From positions 3,472,001 through 3,536,000 of the forward strand of contig NC_013131.1 of NCBI RefSeq assembly GCF_000024025.1: a stretch of 64,000 bases of DNA, given 5' to 3'. This stretch comes from Catenulispora acidiphila DSM 44928. GTDB lineage: Bacteria > Actinomycetota > Actinomycetes > Streptomycetales > Catenulisporaceae. Positions 25,908 through 36,833 of the stretch are shown in pieces. Position 1 is the first letter of the stretch; the number at the start of each line of letters is the position of its first letter. Position numbers and translations under genes: made by a program. Under the pieces are notes generated by a model. The model did no database searches and was not told where the DNA came from. It worked only from the letters and a program-made list of their open reading frames with translations.

Positions 25908-26909
25908 CTACGAAGCCTGCAACGCAGACCGCGCGTCCACCGCCGGCGCCGGCACCAACTCCACCGCCCGGATCCGCTCGGCCCGCTTCGGCGAGGCCGG
26001 AGCCAGGATCACCTCGTCGGCGACCGTGCGCTCGGCCAGCCGCTCGATGTAGTCCACGGCCTGCTTCGGCGTCCCGACCGCGGTGACCCGCATCATGCCC
26101 TTCACGTGATCCCCACCCGGTGTGGCGAGCACCTGGTCCAGCTCATCGTCGCTGAGCTCGGTGTTCCCGCGCACCAGGAACCGCTGCGCCCGCCACCGCA
26201 GCGCCGCCTGGTACTGCACGTCCGCCTCTTCCTCGGTGTCCGCCGCGATCAGGTTCGCCGCCACGATCAGGTACGGCTCCGGATGCCCCGGGCTCGGCCG
26301 GAACTCCGCGCGGTACAGCTCGGTGGCCGCCGCCAGCGCGTCCGGCGCGAAGTGCGAGGCGAACGCGTACGGCAGCCCCAGCGCCGCCGCCAGCTGCGCG
26401 CCGAACAGCGAGGAGCCCAGGATGTACAGCGGCACGTTCGACCCGTCGCCCGGCGTCGCCCGCACCCCGGGGATGCGGCTCTGCCCGGACAGGAAACCCT
26501 GCAGCTCCAGCACGTCCTGCGGGAAGGTGTCCGCCGACTCCGCGTGGCGCCGCAACGCCCGCATCGTCGCCTGGTCCGAGCCCGGCGCGCGCCCCAGCCC
26601 CAGGTCGATGCGGTCCGGGTGCAGCGCCGCGAGCGTCCCGAACTGCTCGGCGATGACCAGCGGCGAGTGGTTCGGCAGCATCACGCCGCCGGCGCCGAGG
26701 CGGATGCGCTCGGTGTTCGCCGCGACGTGCGCGATCAGCACGCTCGTGGCCGCGGAGGCGATCGCCGGCATGTTGTGGTGCTCGGCGTACCAGACGCGCT
26801 CGTACCCGCCGCGCTCGGCGGCCCGCGCCAGCGGCACGGCTCCGTGCAGCGCCTCGCCGGGATGCTCGCCGGGGGCGACCGCGGCGACGTCGAGCAGGGA
26901 GTACTTCAT
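25908..26909 (-). CDS. LLM-class flavin-dependent oxidoreductase
   Basis: 333 residues of the bacterial luciferase-like family, begun by [15 protein letters not shown] with GAGGA just upstream. Typical segments are [45 protein letters not shown], and the family signature [13 protein letters not shown]. This is the MsnO8-like group of FMN-dependent monooxygenases with unknown substrates. It is followed on the same strand by the GH3 gene 137 bases away, apparently a separate unit. Confidence 0.9.
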   Translation of the reverse strand: MKYSLLDVAAVAPGEHPGEALHGAVPLARAAERGGYERVWYAEHHNMPAIASAATSVLIAHVAANTERIRLGAGGVMLPNHSPLVIAEQFGTLAALHPDRIDLGLGRAPGSDQATMRALRRHAESADTFPQDVLELQGFLSGQSRIPGVRATPGDGSNVPLYILGSSLFGAQLAAALGLPYAFASHFAPDALAAATELYRAEFRPSPGHPEPYLIVAANLIAADTEEEADVQYQAALRWRAQRFLVRGNTELSDDELDQVLATPGGDHVKGMMRVTAVGTPKQAVDYIERLAERTVADEVILAPASPKRAERIRAVELVPAPAVDARSALQAS

Positions 26910-27086
26910 GGATCCTCGTCTCCGGCGAGCGCGTTCGGCTGGCGTGCGCCGCCCCGTGCGATCTGTGTCTGCGGATGTGCGACATCTGCTTGCATGCGAC
27001 CTCGGACAACGCGCACGCAGCAGGTGGCATTCCCAGCTGCTGCCTGTTACGCGGTCTCACACGGCCGCAGCCGGTCGTAGATTCCC

Positions 27087-28127
27087 CTACACCGTCGCCA
27101 GATCCGGATGGAACTTCCTCGTCACCTCCGGATGCGCCCGCAGATACCCCTTCAGCTCGTTGCGTCCGAACTCCGCGTACAGCGGGTTCGACGGATCGTC
27201 GTCGGCGCCGGGCGCGTGGTGCGCGTGCGGGAACTCCAGCGGCTCGATGTGCGCGTCCAGCCGCGGGTTGAAGAAGAACGGCACCGAGAACCGCTCCCGC
27301 GCCCTCGGGGGGCTGACCACCCGGTGGCTCGTCGCCTTCAGATACCCGTCGGTCGCCACCTCCAGCAGCTCGCCGAGGTTCACCACGAACGCCCCCGGCA
27401 TCGGCGGCACGTCCAGGAACGTCCCGTCCGCCCGCGCCACCTGCAGCCCGCCGACCGAGTCCTGCAGCAACAGCGTGATGAAGCCGTAGTCCTTGTGCAT
27501 CCCGACGCCCTGACCCGCGCCGTCCGGAGCGGTACCGGGATAGCGCACCAGCTTCAGCCGCAGATGCGGATGCCCGGCGAAGGCGGCGTCGTAGAAATCC
27601 GGGCGCGCGCCGATCGAGGCCAGCAGCTCGTGCAGCAGCCGCCGGGAGATCGCGCTGAGCTTGTCGATCCAGCCCAGCGTCGCCGCCCGCAACTGGGGCA
27701 GCCTCGCCGGCCACTGGTTGGGCCCTTGCAGCCACCAGTACGCCGGCTCCCCGGCGCCCGGCACGTGCGGCGGCAGCTCCAGCCCGATGTCCATCTGGTC
27801 CCGCCAGTCCCGCGCGCCGGCGGTCTGCTCGTCGCCGGTGCCGGTGTAGCCGCGGAAGTGCGGGGAGTTGAGGTTGCTGACCGCCAGGCGGTCGGCGTGC
27901 GGCAGGGCGAAGAAGGAGCGCATCGCGTCGTTGAGCGCGGCGGTCTCACTCTCGGTGATGCCGTGCCCGACCAGCTGGAAGAAGCCGACCTCGGTGGCCG
28001 CCGTGCGCAGCGCCTCGTGCAGCGCGGCCCGCTCCGCCTCCGACCCGTCGGCCTTCGACAGGTCGACGACCGGCAGACCGGGATCGACCGGAAGACCGGG
28101 ATCGGTGCCGAGCTCGTGCGTCACCAT
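27087..28127 (-). CDS. 2-oxoglutarate/Fe(II) oxygenase, isopenicillin N synthase family
   Basis: 346 residues. The N-terminal DIOX_N part begins LPVVDLSKADG and includes GFFQLVGHGI. The Fe(II)-2OG domain shows the facial triad H-x-D in MHKDYGFITLLLQD, the distal His in TSHRVVSP, and the R-x-S 2-oxoglutarate motif in RERFSVPFFFNP. Such enzymes hydroxylate or desaturate small molecules; the substrate cannot be read from the sequence. ATG 28127 is preferred because upstream residues do not resemble the family. The gene stands alone. Confidence 0.9.
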   Translation of the reverse strand: MVTHELGTDPGLPVDPGLPVVDLSKADGSEAERAALHEALRTAATEVGFFQLVGHGITESETAALNDAMRSFFALPHADRLAVSNLNSPHFRGYTGTGDEQTAGARDWRDQMDIGLELPPHVPGAGEPAYWWLQGPNQWPARLPQLRAATLGWIDKLSAISRRLLHELLASIGARPDFYDAAFAGHPHLRLKLVRYPGTAPDGAGQGVGMHKDYGFITLLLQDSVGGLQVARADGTFLDVPPMPGAFVVNLGELLEVATDGYLKATSHRVVSPPRARERFSVPFFFNPRLDAHIEPLEFPHAHHAPGADDDPSNPLYAEFGRNELKGYLRAHPEVTRKFHPDLATV

Positions 28128-28446
28128 TCCACGGTAATACGCCCCGCTCGGACCGGCCGTTCGGCGAATCCGCTGGTCAGGTGATGCCGGGTGGCGCAGG
28201 CATCCCGCGCCGGGGAATCCGGTCGACACCGGCCGCGCCGATCCGGCATGCTTTCCCCAGCGCCTCCCGGTGCGCAGGAAACGGATACTTCGTAACTATA
28301 ACGTCCCTAAGGTAGGGCAGTATCAGGGTACTTCGGTCCCTGGTCAGGCCTGAGAGCTCCGGCTCGTGCTAACCAGGCGAAAGCCCAGGAGCGGAATCCG
28401 TCGCCGACCGTTCGCTCGCCGAACACGATCTCGGGTGGCGCGTTTT
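28128..28446. other. Intergenic with a 23S rRNA-like stretch and hairpins
   Basis: Positions 28266-28293 repeat the 28-mer seen at 929. Positions 28291-28313 read CGTAACTATAACG then TAAGGTAG, matching the highly conserved helix 69-71 region of 23S rRNA (the I-CeuI target) with a few differences. Two hairpins follow: CCCTA-AGG-TAGGG at 28304-28316 and CAGGG/CCCTG at 28324-28342 with a C-TTCG-G loop. No gene was seen. The hairpins could serve as terminator for the UvrA-like gene. Confidence 0.5.
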
Positions 28447-30852
<2,406 letters not shown>

Positions 30853-30878
30853 GCGTGCTTCTCCTCAGTGCCTGGGCG

Positions 30879-31289
30879 TCACTTCTGCTGCTGGATGCGG
30901 ATCAAGTTCCCGGCCGGGTCCCGGAACGCGCAGTCCCGCACCCCGTAGGGCTGGTCCGTCGGCTCCTGCACGACCTCCGCGTCGTGCGCCTGCAGCCGGT
31001 CGAACGTCCCGTCCACATCGGTGGTGGCGAGAAGGATCACAGCGTACGTGCCCTTGGCCATCATCTCGGCCACGGTCTGCCGCTCCGCCTCGGTCACTCC
31101 CGGATCGGCGCTCGGCGGGTACAGCACCACCGAGGTCCCCGGCTGTCCGGCCGGCCCGACGGTGACCCACCGCATCCCGTTGAATCCGACGTCCTTGCGT
31201 ACCTCGAAGCCGAGCACGTCCCGGTAGAAGGCCACCGACTCGTCGGCGTCGGCGTGCGGCAGGAAACTGGCGTGAATGCTGAGGTCCAT
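30879..31289 (-). CDS. VOC-family (glyoxalase/bleomycin resistance fold) protein
   Basis: 136 residues with two beta-alpha-beta-beta-beta halves: SIHASFLPHADADESVAFYRDVLGFEV and TTDVDGTFDRLQAHDAEVV, ending DCAFRDPAGNLIRIQQ with the usual metal-site Glu position lost. Members detoxify or bind small molecules. Start chosen at ATG 31289, eight bases after AGGG; ATG 31295 and GTG 31298 are possible. It begins ten bases after the AraC-type gene and precedes the UvrA-like gene, so the three are one operon. Confidence 0.85.
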   Translation of the reverse strand: MDLSIHASFLPHADADESVAFYRDVLGFEVRKDVGFNGMRWVTVGPAGQPGTSVVLYPPSADPGVTEAERQTVAEMMAKGTYAVILLATTDVDGTFDRLQAHDAEVVQEPTDQPYGVRDCAFRDPAGNLIRIQQQK

Positions 31290-31299
31290 GCCCATCACC

Positions 31300-31743
31300 C
31301 TAGGTGAGCGCCCCGAGCCGGGCTTCTCGAATCCTGATCGGTCGCGTCACCCGCGCGGACACGCACGAAGGCAGCCCCGCACCGGCGAAGGCGGACACCC
31401 GCTTGTACTCGCTCGGCGGCATCCCGACCAACTCGGCGAAGCGCGTACTGAACGTCCCCAACGAGGAGCACCCGACCGCGAAGCACACCTCGGTGACCGT
31501 CAGATCGCCTCGCCGCAGCATCGCCATGGCCCGCTCGATCCGCCGCGTCATGAGATAGGAGTACGGCGACTCCCCATAGGCGGCCTTGAACTCCCGGCTC
31601 AGATGCCCCGCCGACATGTGCTCCCCGCGCGCCAACGCCTCGACGTCGAGCGGCTGCGCGTACTCGCGGTCGACGCGGTCGCGCACCCGGCGCAGGCGGG
31701 CGAGGTCGGCGAGGCGCTCGGCGGGGGTGGGCGGTGCGGTCAT
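31300..31743 (-). CDS. AraC-family transcriptional regulator
   Basis: 147 residues, essentially only the AraC DNA-binding domain: two helix-turn-helix units, the first around LDVEALARGEHMSAGHLSREFK and the second around LTVTEVCFAVGCSSLGTFSTRF, ending MPPSEYKR. No effector domain, so it may act with another sensor. ATG 31743 gives the minimal domain; upstream residues do not fit. First gene of the operon with the VOC and UvrA-like genes, and divergent from another VOC gene at 31910, so it probably controls both directions through the shared promoter (inference). Confidence 0.88.
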   Translation of the reverse strand: MTAPPTPAERLADLARLRRVRDRVDREYAQPLDVEALARGEHMSAGHLSREFKAAYGESPYSYLMTRRIERAMAMLRRGDLTVTEVCFAVGCSSLGTFSTRFAELVGMPPSEYKRVSAFAGAGLPSCVSARVTRPIRIREARLGALT

Positions 31744-31840
31744 GGGTTCGATCGTAGGGGAGGGGAGTGACAAGTGCCGTTTCACCTGGACGGACGGCTT
31801 TTCCCTCGCGCGCCCCGCACACCCCTGTAGCTTCCGATAC

Positions 31841-31878
31841 GGAACCACCAGAACCAACGGAACCAACGTAACCAACCG
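31841..31878. promoter_or_regulatory. Four short direct repeats in the AraC/VOC divergent promoter
   Basis: GGAACCACC, AGAACCAACG, GAACCAACG and TAACCAACCG follow one another at 9-10-base spacing, roughly one helical turn. Direct half-sites at that spacing suit a monomeric-domain AraC regulator. Confidence 0.45.
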
Positions 31879-31909
31879 CGACCCGCCGCCCAGCCCGGAA
31901 GGACTTCCC

Positions 31910-32239
31910 ATGACCACAGCGATCCGCAGCCAGGTGATCCCGGTCTCCGACCTCGACGCCGCCAAGGCGGTCTACACCGCGCTGTACGGCGACCCGCACA
32001 CCGACACGCCCTACTACGTCGGCTACGACGCCGGCGGCTTCGAGGTCTCGCTCACGCCGGGCGACGTCTCCGGCGGGCCGGTGGCGTACACCGACGTCGA
32101 GGACCTCGACGGCGCGCGCGAGAAGCTGCTCGCCGCCGGCGCCACCGAGCGCGACGCGCCGCGGCAGGTGGCGCCGGGGGCGCGGGTCTGCGTGCTGCTG
32201 GACAAGGACGGGAACGCGATCGGGCTGCGCGGCGAGTGA
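31910..32239 (+). CDS. VOC-family protein
   Basis: 109 residues, starting MTTAIRSQVIPVSDLDAAKA with GGAAGG upstream. One vicinal-oxygen-chelate half-repeat pattern with VCVLLDKDGNAIGLRG near the end. Likely a small-molecule binding or lyase-like protein; the substrate is unknown. It faces the AraC regulator and probably belongs to its regulon. Confidence 0.85.
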   Translation: MTTAIRSQVIPVSDLDAAKAVYTALYGDPHTDTPYYVGYDAGGFEVSLTPGDVSGGPVAYTDVEDLDGAREKLLAAGATERDAPRQVAPGARVCVLLDKDGNAIGLRGE

Positions 32240-32267
32240 GATCGGCGGAGCCCTTCGGCGGCGAGCG

Positions 32268-32297
32268 TCGGGGCGCGGTGCGAGTGCCGCGCCCCGA
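32268..32297. terminator. Bidirectional terminator hairpin
   Basis: Perfect arms TCGGGGCGCGG and CCGCGCCCCGA with an eight-base loop, between two convergent genes (VOC gene and the secreted-protein gene). Confidence 0.7.
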
Positions 32298-32324
32298 CAG
32301 CGCGGCGCGAGGGCCGCGGCGTCG

Positions 32325-32837
32325 TCAGTACGCGATGTTCGCGAACGCGACCGTCAGCGTGTAGCTCCGCGCCGTCGGGCTCGTCGGCAGCGGCACGAAG
32401 GTCATCGTGGCCGTGCCGCCGCACGGCACCCACCACGTCGTGGGGATCTTGGCCGGGGCGAAGTAGGACGTGAACACGATGTTCTGCGCCGCCGTCGACG
32501 CCGGGCTGAAGCCGGCGACGATCTCGCGTCCGGCACTGCCGGTGAAGCCGCCCGGCGCCGTCACCGGCGGCACGATGCTGCGCACCTCGGCGGTCTGCCC
32601 GGAGACCGGGTGTCCCACGGAGGTCGAGCTGACCGGTCCCGGGCACACGACGGTGATGACCGCGTCCGCGGCCTTGCCGTTGACCAGGCCGATGAAGGAC
32701 GTGTTCGGCGTGATGGGCAGCGGGTCCTGGATCGGGTCCTGGGCGGCGGCACCCGCGGTGACCGCGGGCACGAGCGCCGCGCCGAGCGCGACCGTGGCGG
32801 CGACGGCGAGCCGTCGCACGGTGGGGGAGCTGAGCAT
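32325..32837 (-). CDS. Small secreted protein of unknown function
   Basis: 170 residues with a classical signal peptide (VRRLAVAATVALGAALVPAVTAGAAA, cut near residue 32). The mature part is Ser/Thr/Pro-rich and beta-type, with a single Cys pair (VVCPG and VPCGG) and a run AKIPTTWWVPCGGTATMTF. No family was recognised. ATG 32837 is preceded by AGGAGG at ideal spacing. Monocistronic, with a terminator hairpin downstream. Confidence 0.75.
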   Translation of the reverse strand: MLSSPTVRRLAVAATVALGAALVPAVTAGAAAQDPIQDPLPITPNTSFIGLVNGKAADAVITVVCPGPVSSTSVGHPVSGQTAEVRSIVPPVTAPGGFTGSAGREIVAGFSPASTAAQNIVFTSYFAPAKIPTTWWVPCGGTATMTFVPLPTSPTARSYTLTVAFANIAY

Positions 32838-33039
32838 GGGAGGCCTCCTGAATCAGAGCGCTGAAAACACGGGGCGGTTCGGCGGTTCGACGAGAAAGCA
32901 GGGTGGAAACTAGAACCGCGCCTTCGGTGTCGTCAACGGATTCCTGGCTGGTCGGCACGGGTCTGACGGAGTTCAGCCAGCGGGGTGATCCAGTGCTCTC
33001 ACACGCCGTAGACGCGCCACCCCTGCCTAGGCTTCCGCC

Positions 33040-33876
33040 ATGCACATCGGATTCGCGCCCCACCGCCTGTGGCCCACCGACCCCGCCGATCTCGCCGGGG
33101 TCCTGGACACCGCCCGCCTGATCGAGAGCCTCGGCTTCGAGCACGTCATCGCCGGCACACACCTGCTCGCCGGCGACCTCGGCCTGTCCCCGGACCCCAT
33201 GGTGCTGTTGTCCGCGGTCGCCGGCGCCACCTCCCGCGTCCGCGTGGCCACCAGCATCCTGATCGCCCCGCTGTACGAGCCGCTCGTCGTCGCGCACCAG
33301 GCGGCGACCCTGGACGCGCTCAGCGGCGGACGCCTCGTCCTGGGCGTCGGCACAGGGTGGGACCGCGCTGAGTTCGACGCCGTCGGCGTGCCCTTCACCG
33401 AGCGCGGCAAGCGCACCGACGCCGGCCTGGCCACCATGCGTGCCCTGTGGCGCGGCGAATCAGAGGTCTCGCTCGGCATGCCGCCCCGCACCCCGGACGG
33501 TCCGCCGGTCTGGATCGGCGGCACCAGCGACGCCGCCCTTCGCAGGGCCCTGCGGTTCGGCGACGCCTGGCACGGCTCCGGCGACCCCGACGCCGTCACC
33601 GCCGCCCGCGCGCGGATCGCGCAGCTCGCCGAGGGCACCGACCGCGACCCGGACTCCCTCGGGCTGACCGTCGTCTCGATGCTGCTGCCGCCCGGCTTCG
33701 AGCTGTCCGGCAAGTCCCCGGGCGCGCTGCTCGGCGGGGACCAGCCGAGCCGGGAGAGCATCGTGGACGAACTCGGCCGGCTGGAGGAGGCCGGGGTGAG
33801 CTCGTGCTCGCTGTGGGCGCCGGTGGACGCCGCCGCGCTGCCGGACGTGCTGGGGTGGGCCGCTGAGCTCATCTGA
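33040..33876 (+). CDS. F420-type LLM-class oxidoreductase
   Basis: 278 residues, luciferase-like fold, starting MHIGFAPHRLWPTDPADLAG. Segments VRVATSILIAPLYEPLVVAHQAATLD and GRLVLGVGTGWDRAEFDAVGVPFTERG are typical of the Rv2161c/TIGR03619-like F420-dependent group. It probably reduces or oxidises an unknown small molecule with F420. No obvious ribosome site near ATG 33040, so translation may be leaderless. It stands alone ahead of the TetR-efflux locus. Confidence 0.87.
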   Translation: MHIGFAPHRLWPTDPADLAGVLDTARLIESLGFEHVIAGTHLLAGDLGLSPDPMVLLSAVAGATSRVRVATSILIAPLYEPLVVAHQAATLDALSGGRLVLGVGTGWDRAEFDAVGVPFTERGKRTDAGLATMRALWRGESEVSLGMPPRTPDGPPVWIGGTSDAALRRALRFGDAWHGSGDPDAVTAARARIAQLAEGTDRDPDSLGLTVVSMLLPPGFELSGKSPGALLGGDQPSRESIVDELGRLEEAGVSSCSLWAPVDAAALPDVLGWAAELI

Positions 33877-33971
33877 CCGGGCAGAGCCGGCTCGGGACTG
33901 CCAAGACCTGGATGCGTCTGACCAGGTCATTCCCGGGTGACGAAGGTCACCCTCCGCACGGCCCTGCTGGT

Positions 33972-34029
33972 GTACGAAACAGTTTCGTTTCGCGCGCGAA
34001 GCGTGCTACTGTACGAAACAGTTTCGTAC
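33972..34029. promoter_or_regulatory. Tandem TetR operators
   Basis: GTACGAAAC-A-GTTTCGTAC at 34011-34029 is a perfect palindrome around one central base; a second copy at 33972-33990 differs only in its last two bases. Centres are 39 bp apart. They lie 60-118 bases before the TetR start and overlap a likely -10 (TACTGT), the pattern expected of autorepression. Confidence 0.75.
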
Positions 34030-34088
34030 ACCATGCCGTACGGCGAGCCTCGCGAGCGCGCCGTACCCCCCCGCCGAAAGGAGCGGCC

Positions 34089-34670
34089 ATGGAAGCCGGG
34101 CCCAAGCTCGATCCCGAGCGGGAGCAGGCCATCCTCGGTGCCACGCTGGACCTGCTGGCCGAGCACGGCTACGAGGCGCTGCGGCTGGACGCCGTCGCCT
34201 CCCGCGCCAAGGCCAGCAAGGCGACCCTGTACCGGCACTGGCCCGGCAAAGCCGAGCTGGTCGTGGACGCCGTCCGCTGTTATGAGCAGGCCGACCTCAC
34301 CGACGAGGTGGACACCGGCAGTCTGCGCGGCGACGTGCTCGCCACGCTGACCGCCATGCGCGACCTGATGTCCGGCGAGCTGGGCCAGCTGATGGCCGGC
34401 CTGGTCGCCGCGGTGCAGAAGGACCCCGAGCTGGCGCGCGTCGTGCGGGCCTCGATGCTCGAGGACAAGCAGGAGGTCACGCGGCGCATGCTGGACCGGG
34501 CGATCGCCCGGGGCGAGCTGCCCGCCGACACCGATCCGACCGTGTTCCCCGAGGTCGCCCCGGCGGTGATGTTCATGCGGATCTTCCTCAACGCCGAGCA
34601 CATCGACGAGGCGTTCCTGGTTCACTTGACCGACGACATCCTCATCCCATTGATGGTCCGCGGCCACTAG
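34089..34670 (+). CDS. TetR-family repressor of the adjacent efflux pump
   Basis: 193 residues. The N-terminal helix-turn-helix is clear: ILGATLDLLAEHGYEALRLD, then AKASKATLYRHWPGKAELV. The remainder is an all-helical ligand domain of the TetR_C_11/16-like kind. ATG 34089 follows AAAGGAG. Two palindromes upstream are its probable operators, and the DHA2 pump starts 110 bases downstream on the same strand, so it most likely represses both genes until a toxic ligand binds. Confidence 0.92.
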   Translation: MEAGPKLDPEREQAILGATLDLLAEHGYEALRLDAVASRAKASKATLYRHWPGKAELVVDAVRCYEQADLTDEVDTGSLRGDVLATLTAMRDLMSGELGQLMAGLVAAVQKDPELARVVRASMLEDKQEVTRRMLDRAIARGELPADTDPTVFPEVAPAVMFMRIFLNAEHIDEAFLVHLTDDILIPLMVRGH

Positions 34671-34780
34671 GCGGAGCGGACCAGCCCCACAGAACCCCAG
34701 GCTCGCGCGACTCGAGGGGGCCGCGCGTCGATCGAGTGCTGCCGAAAACCGGCCAGCCCGTCGAAAGCGAGAAGAAGCGC

Positions 34781-36295
34781 ATGTCAACCACCACAGAAAG
34801 CTTGCAGCCGGCCGGTACCGGCGCGGGCGCCGAGACCGGGACCCCGGCGCTGAACCCGCGCCGCTGGGCCGCCCTGGTCCTGATCGCCGTCGCCCAGCTG
34901 ATGATCGTGCTCGACGGCACGATCGTGAACATCGCGCTGCCGACGATGCAGCGCAACCTGCACATATCCGATGTGAACAAGCAGTGGGTCATCACCGCCT
35001 ACGCGCTGGCCTTCGGCTCGATGCTGCTGCTCGGCGGCCGCGTGGCCGACTACACCGGCCGCAAGCGGGCCTTCGTCATCGGCCTGCTCGGCTTCGCCGC
35101 GGCCTCCGCCCTGGGCGGCGCCGCGACCAACGAGGCGATGCTCTTCGGCGCCCGCGCCGTGCAGGGCGTGTTCGGCGCGCTGATGGCGCCGGCCGCGCTG
35201 TCGCTGCTGACCGTCACCTTCACCGAGGAGAAGGAGCGCGCCCGGGCGTTCGGCGTCTACGGCGCCATCGCCGGCGGCGGCACCGCCATCGGTCTGATCA
35301 TGGGCGGTGTGCTCACCGAGTACGCCTCCTGGCGCTGGACGCTGCTGGTGAACGTGCCGATCGCGGTCGTCGCCGCCTTCTTCGCCTCCCGCGTGCTGAC
35401 CGAGAGCAAGGCCGCCGGCAACACCAAGTACGACATCCCCGGCGCCCTGACCTCCACCGCCGGACTGGCCGCGCTGGTCTACGGCTTCAACAAGGCCAAC
35501 ACCGACGGCTGGGGCTCGGCGACCACCCTGAGCCTGCTCGCCGCGGGCCTGGCGCTGCTGGTCGCGTTCCTGGTCATCGAGCTGCGCACCTCGCACCCGC
35601 TGCTGCCGATGCGCGTCATCCTGGACCGCAACCGGGGCGGCTCGTTCCTCAGCTCCCTGCTGATGGGCGTGGGCATGTTCGGGGTCTTCATCTTCCTGAC
35701 CTACTACCTGCAGCAGATCCTGGGCTACTCGGCGCTGAAGTCGGGCTTCGCCTTCCTGCCCTTCACCTTCGGCGTGATCGCCGGCGCCGGCGTGGCCACC
35801 CGCTTCCTGCCGCGCATCGGCCCGCGCGTCCTGATGGCCGTCGGCTTCGGCCTGGCGACGCTCGGCATGGTGCTGTTCACCGGCATCGGGGTGGACACCT
35901 CCTACCTCACCCACGTCGTCCCGGCCGAGCTGGTGATGTCCTTCGGCATCGGGCTGTTCTTCGTCCCGCTGTCCTCGACCTCGCTGATCGGCGTCGCCGA
36001 CCACGACGCCGGCGTGGCCTCGGCGCTGGTGAACACCACGCAGCAGATCGGCGGCGCCCTGGGCACCGCGATGCTGGTGACGTTCGCGACCACCGCCACG
36101 ACGAACTACCTCGGCTCCCACGCCGCCCACGCCACGAACCAGTCCCTGCTCATCGCGCAGGCCTCGGTCCACGGCTACGTGACCGCCTTCATCTGGAGCG
36201 CCGCCATCCTCGGCGCCGCCACGCTGGTGGTCGCCACCCTGGTCAAGGCCCGCAAGGACGACCTGCCCACCGGCGGCGCCGTCCACATGGGCTGA
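34781..36295 (+). CDS. DHA2-family (EmrB/QacA) multidrug efflux MFS transporter
   Basis: 504 residues with about 14 hydrophobic helices. Motif C-like and DHA2 marks are visible: LMIVLDGTIVNIALPTMQ in helix 1, LLLGGRVADYTGRKRAF between helices 2 and 3, and RAVQGVFGALMAPAALSLL. It would export drugs by proton antiport. The start ATG 34781 removes 15 weakly conserved residues. It is co-oriented with the TetR gene just upstream and ends at a strong terminator. Confidence 0.93.
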   Translation: MSTTTESLQPAGTGAGAETGTPALNPRRWAALVLIAVAQLMIVLDGTIVNIALPTMQRNLHISDVNKQWVITAYALAFGSMLLLGGRVADYTGRKRAFVIGLLGFAAASALGGAATNEAMLFGARAVQGVFGALMAPAALSLLTVTFTEEKERARAFGVYGAIAGGGTAIGLIMGGVLTEYASWRWTLLVNVPIAVVAAFFASRVLTESKAAGNTKYDIPGALTSTAGLAALVYGFNKANTDGWGSATTLSLLAAGLALLVAFLVIELRTSHPLLPMRVILDRNRGGSFLSSLLMGVGMFGVFIFLTYYLQQILGYSALKSGFAFLPFTFGVIAGAGVATRFLPRIGPRVLMAVGFGLATLGMVLFTGIGVDTSYLTHVVPAELVMSFGIGLFFVPLSSTSLIGVADHDAGVASALVNTTQQIGGALGTAMLVTFATTATTNYLGSHAAHATNQSLLIAQASVHGYVTAFIWSAAILGAATLVVATLVKARKDDLPTGGAVHMG

Positions 36296-36319
36296 CCGGC
36301 GCGGGCGTCCGCGACTGCT

Positions 36320-36365
36320 GACGGCCGGGGTTCGGCGGGAATCTTCCCGCCGAACCCCGGCCGTC
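36320..36365 (+). terminator. Strong hairpin after the efflux operon
   Basis: A 20-bp perfect stem (GACGGCCGGG... with its exact complement ending CCCGGCCGTC) and a six-base loop, 25 bases after the transporter stop. It can also stop the convergent small gene. Confidence 0.85.
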
Positions 36366-36397
36366 ATTCGTGCGCCGCAGCGGCTGCCGTCACGCTG

Positions 36398-36619
36398 TCA
36401 GACCGGCGCCGGGTCCTCGTCCTCCATCCGCACGAACTCGAACACCGCGGCCTGGCCCGTGCCGATGGTGATGTGCTCCTCGGCGTAGCGCCAGAGCCCC
36501 ACCCCGCCCTCGCACGGCACCTTCATCTCCGGAACCGCCTCGGTCGTGGTCACGACGCGGTTGTCCGTACGCACCCCGAGGGGTTCGGGGCCGCCCTGCA
36601 GGTAGACGACGTACACCAT
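36398..36619 (-). CDS. Small hypothetical protein
   Basis: 73 residues, MVYVVYLQGGPEPLGVRTD at the start and AVFEFVRMEDEDPAPV at the end. Compact, acidic, mostly beta in character; no family recognised. GTG 36628 with GGAGG seven bases upstream is an attractive alternative start adding three residues. Convergent with the efflux gene. Confidence 0.55.
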   Translation of the reverse strand: MVYVVYLQGGPEPLGVRTDNRVVTTTEAVPEMKVPCEGGVGLWRYAEEHITIGTGQAAVFEFVRMEDEDPAPV

Positions 36620-36833
36620 CGCGATCACCGCCTCGCCTCCAGCAGACCACGCCGGGCCGGGCTGTGCACCTCGGTCCGCCACCTGTACGCCAGGCGTTCG
36701 CCCCCCGGCCGCGCCACGGCCGGGTCGGCGGCGCGATCTTCGGCGGTTTCGCAGGTCGGGAACCATAGACTTGATATCAGACCTCGTATTCATCGGTGCC
36801 GCTGACGCCGTGTCCCGAGAAAGCAGGTGGACC

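Noticed and set aside
26950-27000. C-x2-C-x3-C-x2-C zinc-finger-like reading
   Set aside because: Arises from a short repeated sequence between two genes; no start, no conserved continuation.
28291-28320. Part of an rRNA operon
   Set aside because: Only about 30 bases resemble 23S rRNA; flanks do not.
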